DNA of 64,000 nucleotides, taken from Neoceratodus forsteri. Its lineage: Eukaryota > Chordata > Ceratodontiformes > Ceratodontidae. Below, one piece after another: positions 56,113-64,000 of this stretch; the stretch's first letter is position 1, and each line of letters begins with the position of its first letter. Made by a program: the position numbers and the translations under genes. The notes under the pieces are model-generated. The model had not been told where the DNA came from, searched no databases, and saw nothing but the letters and a program-made list of their open reading frames with translations. The stretch covers positions 818,707,001 through 818,771,000 of the forward strand of contig CM057459.1 of the NCBI GenBank assembly GCA_016271365.2. The letters run 5' to 3'.

Positions 56113-57292
56113 TGTGTGATCGAGGACAAAAAGTTAAGATTAGGGATACAATCTCAGAGATTATGAGAATTGAGACGGGGTGCCCCAAGGGTCAGTGTTA
56201 GGGCCATTATTATTAACAGTATTCATAAATTATATACCAACTTTATTTTCAACTGAAACAGCATTGTTTATGGTGATTATACTTTCCTATGGGACTCTGC
56301 ACCTATGAGCAGTATTATTCAGGTGTCCTTACAGCATAAATATAACATGCTGGCTCAATGGCTAAGGGACAATAAATTGACCTTAAATATGAAAAAAACC
56401 AAAACAAATATGTTATTTGGAACTCAACACAAACTGCAAAATGAAAATAAATTACAGATAATTGGTCAAAATGGGATAAGTCTTTCCAAACTTACTATTT
56501 CAAAGTATTTGTGAGTTTACCTGGACCCCTGCTTGAGCTTAGTCCCACATATTGAAAAAAATAGGAAAGAGGCTTACCCAAACAATAGGGTATTTGTATA
56601 GGAATATAAATGCACTGACAGAAGAAGCCTGGAGAGTTATAGCTAAGCAAGTCCTGATACCTACATTGGAATATGGGGCTATACTTTTTTTTTCTTACTT
56701 TAATAGTAATAGGGTGTTTGAGACAAAGTATAAGACTCTGTTTAATGACATCTGTAGGTTTGAACTAAGGCTATTAAAATGTACACATCATTGTGTGCTT
56801 TATGAGAAAATTGGAGTATTGGCACCAGAAATGAGAATTAGATATCAATTGGGGAATTTTGCATTTAGGGTATTGAAAGCTAATGATCCCAAGGTACTTC
56901 CTGGGGCATTGGGATTAATGAAGATGTAACGAACAAGAAGTAGTGGGGTACAGGATTATGAGGTTGTGAAATACAAGTTGCAGAAGACTAGGACGGCTTT
57001 TTCTTGGCATGCACCACATCTCTTGACTAAATATATACATCTTACTAAAGGAGTGCATAACTTAATGCACTTTAGGAAAGGGATTTTTACATTCTTAAAA
57101 AATGAGATAGTGTGTACTTATATGTGAAATTATTGTATTGTGTATTTGTAAAGTATTATATTATGTATTTGTATTTTTGTCTTTATGGTTTTACGTTTTG
57201 TATGTTTTGTTATTGTATAACTGCCAGGCATAGCTGAAAAAGGGAAGTGCCCAGTCCACTACCTAGTTAAAAATGAAAAATGAAAAAAAAAT

Positions 57293-57620
57293 GAAAATGA
57301 AAATATATAATTTGGTTGCTTTAGCATTTCTGCCACATGAAGGCATAAAACAAGCATTCCAAAGGTTAAAATATGACATACCAGCCTCAAGTACTGCTTT
57401 GATGTACTGGTTCAAGGAAAACTATATATTTGGTTGCATACAGAGGTGCATGAGAAATAACATCAACATAAGATGTCCACCTATATTTCCACCTCAGTTT
57501 TGGTCTGTGCTGGACCAAATGAGAAATGGGATTCAACAAACACAGAATAAGGTTGAGACATGGCACAGAAGGTTGAGCTCTTTGAATGGGAATGCTCATG
57601 TTGGTGTAAAGAGATCATTT
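57293..57620 (+). pseudogene. FLYWCH/MULE transposase, rear part
   Basis: Resumes with MKIYNLVALAFLPHEGIKQA, the block that directly follows EFSLI in the family. Then YWFKENYIFGCIQR, CPPIFPPQFWSVLDQM, IQQTQNKVETWHRRLSSL (the N..E.WHRR motif) and NAHVGVKRSF. After that the frame (open to 57884) leaves the family and runs into the terminal repeat and CR1. The 203-codon open frame starting at 57273 begins in the tail of the nested LINE, so its first residues are not transposase. Confidence 0.8.
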
Positions 57621-57732
57621 AGTGGTACTTTTTTTGTGACGTTATTGGTAATGGGAAGTCTCCTGTTGGGACTTTTGTGTCTGAATTTTGACCTTGTTGG
57701 AATTTGCTTTGTCAGGATTATAGCTGTCAGGA

Positions 57733-57965
57733 TTTTATATGGATCCCATCTCACCCCAGCCAATCTCTCTGCCCAATTTGCTAGCTATTCCCCTAGTCCC
57801 ATGTTATTTAGCTTCTTCAGTAGTCTCTTTGGCACTGAGTTCAATGCTTTGAGGAAGTGGAGAAAATCTGCTGTCTTCCCTTAACCACAACCCTTGTAAC
57901 CGAGTCAAAGAATACTATCAGGTTGATCTGACATGACCTCCTTGTCATGAACACATGACTGGAAC
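57733..57965 (-). pseudogene. CR1 copy C, piece 2
   Basis: Minus strand GKTADFLHFLKALNSVPKRL and LLKKLNNMGLGE, the FSKAF/IPH block of the CR1 reverse transcriptase with the catalytic Asp region altered. It continues to LANWAERLAGVRWD at the MULE end, which leads into IKPLLDG of piece 3. Confidence 0.72.
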
Positions 57966-59270
57966 TGTTCAAAGTTGACTAGCTTCACTTTGCAGATTAA
58001 TTTGTGAGTTTGCCACAAATCATGATGTTAATCTGCTATGCGAAGTTCCAATTTGCAGTGTAGGGCTAACTTCATGAAGGGAAAATTTAATAACTACAAC
58101 AACAAAGTTGGACCCGCAGGTGAACTTTGCAGTGTACTATGAGATTGAAGTCACATGGTACTAAAATGAGCACCATGCCACACATTCAATGCAGTCTTAT
58201 TAAGAGAGAGTCACAGTGAGGTCTGTTCCTGCTTGTCTGGGCAAAAAACTTTTAAAACTACTCTGAAAGTGGAGTATTTTGAACCAGATCCCTCATAAAA
58301 AATCTGAAGTGCCTCTCACAGCAAAATCACTGATTTTGTTCATTGTTTTGTAGATTTATTTAAATGAAAATAGTTGTTTTGTCTAGTGAAGCAGTGCTAT
58401 GTGGGGAAAGGGGGGTTGAGTTTGACGGAATGTTTTATCAGTTCTCTTGTACCAATGGAATGATTTTGTTTGCTAGGGAGGTTATAAAGTTAACAGATGG
58501 CAGCTTTATACAAATTTATGGAATACAATTGTATTTCTGTATTTTTTGCACAAAAAGTAATAAAGTTTAAGTGATGAGAAAAGAAAATACCCCAAATCAT
58601 TGTATTTATTTGAACAGCATCCATGAATCCCCAAGTCAAATGCTACCCACCCAGCTATGCCACTATGCTGAGTCCAACTGTTTGAAAGCCCAACTAGCAG
58701 AAAGGTCCAGTCTACACCACATAGCATGTTTTCTGAGTGTCATGTAAAATACCCACCCAGTCATGCTACTGCATGAAAGTAAAAGCAGAAATCACAAAAA
58801 TGCTGGCAATTGATGCACTGACATTCTATTTTGTGGTGATCATGAGATTTAGAAGGTTGATGTTACGTGCCTGTCCCAAGTGGCAAATTCCCTCACAAAC
58901 ATAGCTTTCCACCTGTGCTGTTCCTGAGCTTAATGGGACTGTGTCATGCATGATAATCCACACCCTGCTGCACTCAGTATCCCCACGCATAAATCACAGT
59001 ATGGGTATGTGGAATAGTAGTGAAACAGCTGATAATGCTATCTCTGCATTATAGCACAATTGGCACAGGTACAGTAATCTGGGAAGTATTCAAATCTGGC
59101 CAAGGGAAAAATTGTAATAAGCCCAACTGCAGTTGTGACAACACTCTGGGTATTTACCTGCATGACATGCTGGTAATGAAGAAAAAAATCCAAACATTTA
59201 TTCACAAAGGCAAGTCTGACAAATTCGCCTTAACTTCACTGGTGAATTAAAAATTCACAACATCTCTACC
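57966..59270. other. Unidentified 1.3 kb insertion in CR1 copy C
   Basis: Lies between two collinear CR1 pieces. Its ends show weak inverted similarity (AATTTGTGAGTTTGCC near 57999 and the complement of GGCAAGTCTGACAAATT near 59209). Parts (58110-58170) resemble 60010-60090. No transposase frame seen. The border duplication is not clear. Confidence 0.4.
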
Positions 59271-59720
59271 CATGGTGTTATGTATCTTGGAGTCTATTGC
59301 TTTCATGGCAGGTCACTACATTCTCCTTGACAATTGTCTTTATTAACTTTCCTACAAAGCAGATAATACTGATGGGCCTGTGATTACTTAAATCCTTCCT
59401 ATTCCGCCTCCCCCTTGTTGAGCAGAACCATGCCCATTGTCTTTTGATTCCCTTGGGCCACCTCTGGTAGTAGCAGATATTAAACAGCCCTGTCAAGAGC
59501 TCAGCTAGTTCCAATCCCAGTTGCCTTGACACTTCTGGGTACATTCCATCCTGTACAGGCAGTTTATCTTTTTCCCAGGACAGCAAGCCCCCCCCCTTTT
59601 AATTCTTTCTATTCTTATCCCTGCCTGACCCATTTTCTGAATCACTCTTTCTACTGTCTAATGTCATTTTCTGGAAGAGACACACCATCATCAAGGGCTG
59701 AAGTTGAAGGTTATTCTAAA
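59271..59720 (-). pseudogene. CR1 copy C, piece 1 (upstream reverse transcriptase)
   Basis: From 59586: LPVQDGMYPEVSRQLGLELA, ELLTGLFNICYY, SNHRPISIICFVGKLIKTIV and VTCHESNRLQDT, equivalent to the DGI.P..LKEL, PVS.TSVVGK and H.F...RS blocks. Frame breaks near 59400 and 59590. The 5' limit is near 59720. Confidence 0.75.
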
Positions 59721-60171
59721 AATACAAAGTCATTTATCCAGTGGAAGCTAGATTTGCCTGTCTTGCCAGAATTAGATTGGATCAATAATTTTGCTACACA
59801 GTGATACTGCCAAATGTGTTTACATCATGTTATCTGGTATCACATCCCATTCTACCTCTTAAGTGTCCAAGTGACATCAGCATTCAGTATCCAAATGCTT
59901 CCAATTAGAGATGCAGCAAGGTTAGACATCACTGGCAAAGTTGCCGCAAAGTTGCAGAACTTTGACTTTGGAAAGTCTCATGAAGTTCTCATTGTCATCA
60001 TCAACTTTGGCTTTGCTGACTTCACAGTGTCTTTTCAGGTGAAGTTGCACTTTCTTCTGTGAAGTTGCTACTATGTGATTGAATTTAGGCCACTTTATGT
60101 TAAAAAGTGCAACCGCACCTGTTAAAAAAACACAGCTAGGTCAGCACTTCAAACTTTGCAAATTTGGCCAA
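59721..60171. other. Nothing recognised
   Basis: Contains several GAAGTT/AACTTC words and a stretch similar to part of 57966-58260, possibly one old repeat family. No motif-bearing frame. Confidence 0.35.
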
Positions 60172-60424
60172 CATAGAAACATAGAATTTGACAGCAGATA
60201 TGGTCCGGTAGGCCAATCCAGTCTGCCCTTTTCCCTACCTACTAAAATGCCACAGATCCTACTATGTCTCTGCCTTCACCTCCTCTTTTAAAGTGCTAGG
60301 GTTCCCCTATGTCTATCCCATGCAGTTTTGAATTCCTCTATCAACTTTGCCCGCACCACCTCTGCTGAGAAACTGTTCCATAGCTCCACCACCCTTTCCA
60401 AGAAGTATTTTCTCATGTTGCCCC

Positions 60425-62345
60425 TTAATCTACCCCTTGCAGCCTCATGACATGCCTTCTTGTTCTACAGCATTTTTTCCTCTGAAAGATGATACCCTCC
60501 TGTACCTTATTTACTCCCTTTAGGTACTTGAAGTTCTCTATCATGTCACCCATCTCCCTCCTCTCCTCAGTGAAGTACATGTTGAGTTCCTCCACTCTCT
60601 CCTCATATAACCTTTGGTGTAGTCCCTTCTTCATTTTTTTGCCCTTCTTTGAACTGCCTCTACCATGTCCATGTCCTTTCAGAGATGCAGCCTCCAGAAC
60701 TTGACACAGCACTCCAATTGAGGTCTCACCAATGACCTGTACAGTGGCATCACCACCTCTTTTCATCTGTTGGTGATACCTCTCCCTATGCATTCCAGCA
60801 TCCCATTATCTCTCCCCACCACCTTGGCACATGGCTGGGCTACCTTTAGGTTGTCGTATATGATCACATTTAGATCTTTCCTGTTTTGTGGTCTCCAATA
60901 CCTCTCCACCAATTATGTAATCTTCCCCAGGTTTCAGCACCCCAAGTGCATGAGTTTGTACTTCTTCATATTGAATCCTAGCTGCTACACTCTGGACCAT
61001 TCACTCAGTTTAGCTAGGTCACTCCTAATCTTCTCCACCCCTCCCGGACTGTCTACCCTATTCCAGATCTTGGTGGATCTGTAAAGAGGCATACCTTCCC
61101 CTCCAGCCCATCTGCAATGTCACTGATGAAGATATTAAACAGAAATGGCCCAAGAACTGATCCCTGTGGCACCCCATTTGTCACCCTCCCTACCTCAGAC
61201 TTAGCTCCGTTTACCACCACCCTCTGCATTATATCCCTCAACCAATTTACAACCTATTTCACCACCTTGTGACCCAATCCCAGGCTGCCCAGCTTCTTCA
61301 CAGGTCTCCTATGTGGAATTGTGTTGAATGCTTTGCTGAAGTCAAGGTAAGCTACATCCACCACTCCCCCTTGATCCACCTTCCTGGTCATCCAGTAATA
61401 GAAATCTATTAGATTTGTTTGACATAACTTTCCTGATGTGAATCCATGCTGCCTCGGATCTTGTGCTCCACTGGATTCAAGGTGCTCAACTATCCATTCT
61501 TTTAGCAGTGTTTCCATAATTCACCCCACCACTGATGTCAGACTGACAGATCTGAAAGGGAAGGGTGGAAGGGAGGGGCAGCTGCAGAATAAGGGATGCT
61601 AGCTGCACATTTGAGTAGACTTGATAGACCTCTAGGCCTTTATCTGCTGGCAAATTTTGTATGTTCGTATGTTCGGATCTATAGTTACCAGCCTCCTCCC
61701 TACTCCCGCTTTTGTGAAGAGGGACTACAGTACATCGGCCTGTCTCCAGTCCTCTGGAACCACTCCCATATCCAATGACCTGTTGAACAGGGATACCAGT
61801 GGTGCAGTCAGTACTTCCTTTAATTATTTCAGTATTCCAGAATGCATTTCAACTGGTCCCATTGCCTTGTCCCTCTTCAGTTTTGTGAGCTCTGTTAGGA
61901 CTCTCTCCTCCGTAAACAGACTTTTGTCCACCTCCCTTCCACTACTGATTCTTAGCTGAGGTCCTTTCCCTTCCCCTTCCTTTGTGAAAACTGAACAGAA
62001 GATTTTGTTCAGGATTGATGCTTTATCTTAGTCTCCTTCCACTTCCGCTCCTTCTTCCCCTTTTAGTCTTACAATCCCACCCCTGTTTTTTTTTATTTCT
62101 CCAATGTACCTATAGAAAGCATTGTCCCCTTTTTAAACTTATTTTTCTGTTTTCTCCTTTGTCTACACCTTAGCACTCCTTACCACTTTCTGTGCCTCCC
62201 TTTGCTTTTCTAGATACACTGCCCTATCTTCATCCTTCTGTGTCTCCTTGTATTTCCTGAAAGCTAACTTTTTTGCCTTTACCTTCCCAGCCACTTCCTG
62301 GGAGAACCATAATGGTTTTCTTTTCCCCTTGCCTTTGTCTATTAC
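60425..62345 (-). pseudogene. CR1 copy H reverse transcriptase
   Basis: From 62345 down: KGKRKPLWFSQEVAGK, AFRKYKETQKDEDRAVYLEK, DNAFYRYIGEIKKNR, REVDKSLFTEERVLTEL, MGVVPEDWRQADV, then after the small insertion SVSLTSVVG, METLLKEWIVEHLESSGA, QHGFTSGKLCQTNL, VAYLDFSKAFNTIPHR and [20 protein letters not shown]. The catalytic FADD is destroyed ([10 protein letters not shown] at about 61080). The carboxy end has LHQRLYEERVEELNMY and MGDMIENFKYLKGVN. A well-ordered CR1 polymerase with few frameshifts but a dead active site. Confidence 0.88.
61553..61675 (+). repeat. Inverted CR1-tail insertion inside CR1 copy H
   Basis: Reverse complement reads AACATACGAACATACAAAAT and CCAGCAGATAAAGGCC, the CR1 tail in the opposite orientation to its host. 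It separates NYRS-type and RSVSLTSVVG codons. GATCT-like words at both borders suggest a 5-6 bp duplication. Confidence 0.6.
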
Positions 62346-62439
62346 TTAAATACAAAGGTGTGTTGCCTCCACTATGACTCCTTTAAGATGGCTGACTGGT
62401 GTGATTTAAATAAAAAAAAGCATACAGCTTTCAAAAGAA

Positions 62440-63090
62440 AATTTGGATTTGGTGGAATTGATCCTTTATATATTTAAAGTCCTTTTAGATGGGCCCATAG
62501 ATTCTTCATCCCCCCACCATTTCTTTCCCTCTGCTAGGGCTTCCCTGAGATACAACCCCATCATTGTCAAGTCTGCCCTCTTGGAGTTCAGAACACTTGC
62601 TTTCATGCAGCATGACCCTGTTTCAGTGCTCATATTGAACTACACTCATGCAGCATGACCCTGTTTCAGTGCTCATATTGAACTACACTCATGCAGCATG
62701 ACCCTGTTTCAGTGCTCATATTGAACTACGGTCATGCAGCATGACCCTGTTTCAGTGCTCATATTGAACTATGCTCATGCAGCATGACCCTGTTTCAGTG
62801 CTCATATTGAACTACAGTCATGCAGCATGACCCTGTTTCAGTGCTCATATTGAACTACAGTCATGTAGCATGACCCTGTTTCAGTGCTCATATTGAACTA
62901 CGCTCATGCAGCATGACCCTGTTTCAGTGCTCATGTTGAACCGCACTATGCAATTGTCACTGGACCCCAAGTGTTCGCCTACCCTGACATCTGAAATTCT
63001 GTCCCCATAGGTTAGAACCAACCTTACAAAAGTTCTGGTGAAGCAAAGTTTTCTTAACTTTGCACATCTCTTCTTCCATTTTTTTTTCAT
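62440..63090 (-). pseudogene. CR1 copy H endonuclease end and linker, with repeat expansion
   Basis: From 63090: RTFVRLVLTYGDRISDVRVG and EHLGSSDNCIVRFN, which equal the LG.SDH..V.F end of the APE-type endonuclease (final His changed to Asn). Then STETGSCCM, where the minisatellite interrupts. After the array, VLNSKRADLTMMGLYLREAL follows, a normal CR1 linker block. Confidence 0.72.
62604..62946. repeat. 43 bp minisatellite, about eight units, in CR1 coding DNA
   Basis: Unit starts at 62604, 62647, 62690, 62733, 62776, 62819, 62862 and 62905, each CATGCAGCATGACCCTG plus CAGTGCTCATATTGAACTAC with one or two differences. 43 is not a multiple of three, so each unit shifts the host frame. Confidence 0.95.
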
Positions 63091-64000
63091 TGTATCATGT
63101 TAATTACTATTTAAGTCAGTTATGTCCCATTCCTTGTACTGGCACATGAGAAGGCAATGGAAAAGGAAGAGCAGTATCACCACGTGGTTGTGTATGCACA
63201 TTCTTGATGGTTTCTGTAAGACACATTTGCTGTTCCCCCACAGTTGTATGTAACAGTTTTCATTTCATAAAGTCTATGCATTCATGGGGAAGTGAACGCA
63301 TCTTAATATTTTGGATCCAGCAGTGTTGCCATGTAAAATGTGTCTCTCATATAAGTTTTTCAAAACTGTCTGCAATTTGTGTTTGAAACATCTTCAACAC
63401 TTCTTTAATGAATATTATATCAATCCACTACAACTGAGAAACCTCAGATAAAATAGTGGTGTGTCCTGCTCCATGGCCATCACCACTGTCTAGGGCTGGG
63501 TGAAATGTATCTTACCACAGCAAAATTCTGCTTAGATGCTGATTTCACTTCTGTATAATTTTGTGAAAGTTTGGTGAAAATTTCACCAAATTTTGCCAAA
63601 AGTGTGATTTCAGTTATTTTCATCTAGTTTTAAGAGTATAAGCCCAAGCTGCACCACATTTGTTATTCTGAATTTACCAAGACCCATACATATCTGTACC
63701 AGGTTTCATATCTCTGTATTTAAATGTGACTGAGATATACTGAAATAATCCCATAAGCATCCCAAGTTTCATAAATTTTAAAATTACATTTTACAAATAT
63801 GTAAGCTACACAATTTTAAATCCCTTTAACTTTAAAACTAGAGAATGGAATATCACCAATTTTGTTAGGTACATTGACAGAAAATATTAGACTTTCACCC
63901 CCCCATGGCCCAGCAGCAGAGTGTCATGCTGCCATGCTGACAACATGGGTGTTGAAGTGAGCCCAGAAGGTCACATTGTGAGGCAGGCCATGGCTGAAAC
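63091..64000. other. Nothing recognised; one perfect 10 bp palindrome
   Basis: TTTGGTGAAA, one base, TTTCACCAAA at 63570-63590. Otherwise AT-rich without motif-bearing frames. Confidence 0.4.

Larger units (their letters stand above)
48667..57210 (+). pseudogene. LINE reverse transcriptase, in four pieces
   Basis: In order: EKREMAERFNRVFVSKC and KEVLEFLRSLKEDKSGS..LHPKILK before the first insertion; TELFNLSLKKGLVPLKWKVS, GVVPIYKEG, DQQHGFRGGQSIA and VDLAGTFDTV (palm Asp block) before the second; HKLGNLGVTELEME-FRSYLC up to the Gypsy element. Beyond it, at 56118, come DRGQKVKIRD, GCPKGQC-type remains of [10 protein letters not shown], a thumb part (MLAQWLRDNKLTLNMKKTK) and LTQTIGYLYRNINALTEEAW to a stop at 56927. 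The catalytic Y/FADD is no longer readable near 56275. Clade not resolved. Confidence 0.72.
48667..57292 (+). mobile_element. Jockey-group LINE (L2/CR1/Rex-like), split three times
   Basis: 5'-truncated element in pieces 48667-48951, 49523-49857, about 50158-50223 and 56118-57292, ending in an A-rich tail at 57260-57292. The coding frame continues across each gap. It interrupts the MULE transposase between EFSLI and KIYNLVALAF. Confidence 0.75.
47516..57732 (+). mobile_element. MULE DNA transposon (FLYWCH type), split by a LINE
   Basis: Candidate terminal inverted repeats TCCCGACAGCAAAAATCCTG (47516) and the complement of TCCTGACAGCTATAATCCTG (ending at 57732) match at about 20 of 24 bases over a slightly longer stretch. 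The transposase is in two pieces, 47733-48666 and 57293-57620, on the plus strand. Everything between is a nested LINE complex. I could not confirm the 9 bp duplication usual for MULEs. Confidence 0.75.
44640..59720 (-). mobile_element. CR1 LINE (copy C) broken into four pieces
   Basis: Pieces 44640-45132 (3' tail and carboxy end), 46895-47515 (reverse transcriptase palm and thumb), 57733-57965 and 59271-59720 (upstream reverse transcriptase) are collinear on the minus strand. They meet at the same codons as intact CR1 copies such as 15525-17165. Everything between is later insertions. Confidence 0.72.
60172..63090 (-). mobile_element. CR1 LINE (copy H), longest CR1 in the window
   Basis: Runs from the 3' tail (ACATAGAAACATAGAATTTG, plus strand, at 60172) to the endonuclease end at about 63090 on the minus strand. 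It is interrupted by a 120 bp inverted CR1 tail (61553-61675) and expanded by a 43 bp minisatellite (62604-62946). ORF1 and most of the endonuclease are missing. Confidence 0.85.

Noticed and set aside
47507..57741. 9 bp target duplication for the MULE
   Set aside because: Flanks GGTTTGATG and TTTTATATG match at only about five of nine bases, so not claimed.
57690..57884. Carboxy end of the 203-codon frame as transposase
   Set aside because: Beyond about 57620 the frame leaves the MULE family and crosses the terminal repeat into antisense CR1.
62604..62946. Regular repeats resembling a CRISPR array
   Set aside because: The 43 bp units abut with no unique spacers, and the context is a vertebrate-type LINE.
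63570..63590. Perfect palindrome TTTGGTGAAA/TTTCACCAAA as a regulatory site
   Set aside because: Isolated, AT-rich surroundings, no gene nearby; likely chance or remnant of an unrecognised repeat.

Overview
This window looks like repeat-rich DNA from a large vertebrate genome, most likely an amphibian. I see no host-gene exons and no canonical RNA genes. Almost everything recognisable is a decayed transposable element: L1- and Tx1-like LINEs, CR1 and L2-like LINEs, Penelope-like elements (PLEs), a DIRS remnant, a long-LTR Gypsy element, a FLYWCH/MULE DNA transposon, tRNA-derived SINEs, foldback elements and minisatellites. DIRS plus PLE plus MULE in one place fits an amphibian. The CR1 3' ends carrying ACATAGAAAC-type tandem tails recall caecilian genomes, but that is recollection and was not checked. 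Nearly all reading frames carry stops and frameshifts.

The main content is stratigraphy, meaning insertions inside insertions, several fixed by target-site duplications (TSDs) that I could read. (1) 1-11.65 kb: a minus-strand L1-like element whose region between ORF1 and ORF2 is split by a complete 7.8 kb plus-strand L1-like element (896-8711, TSD 881-895/8712-8726). A DIRS reverse transcriptase/RNase H remnant follows at 11.85-12.59 kb. (2) 14.05-17.5 kb: a minus-strand non-LTR element ending in poly-A directly after its catalytic motif, split by a CR1. (3) 20.4-43.8 kb: one minus-strand PLE appears to be scattered over 22 kb. Its N-terminal region is at 41.9-42.9 kb, its reverse transcriptase core at 35.6-37.0 kb, a 34 bp remnant at 31.35-31.38 kb, and its thumb, linker and GIY-YIG region at 21.4-22.75 kb. 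At both ends lie inverted copies of the same ~60 bp minisatellite. It is broken by a SINE (itself split by an 8.2 kb Tx1-like LINE, itself split by an L1 and a second SINE), by a 4.25 kb foldback element, and by a 5 kb block holding a CR1 with a second PLE inside it.

(4) 44.6-59.7 kb: one minus-strand CR1 is broken into four pieces by an L2-like LINE (with a CR1 inside), by a 10.2 kb MULE interval and by an unidentified 1.3 kb insert. The MULE is split by a Jockey-group LINE, which is in turn split by two short retroposons and by a Gypsy element (50224-56112, 5 bp TSD, reverse transcriptase deleted). (5) 60.2-63.1 kb: a further CR1 with a 43 bp minisatellite grown inside its coding region.

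The least familiar object is the foldback element at 31384-35633. It has arms of roughly 0.8-1.0 kb made of consecutive hairpins, an internal ~195 bp tandem array, a second nested palindrome, and a 3 bp TAA flank on each side. I cannot assign it to a named family.

All boundaries and similarities were read by eye. No alignment, identity value or database search was computed.
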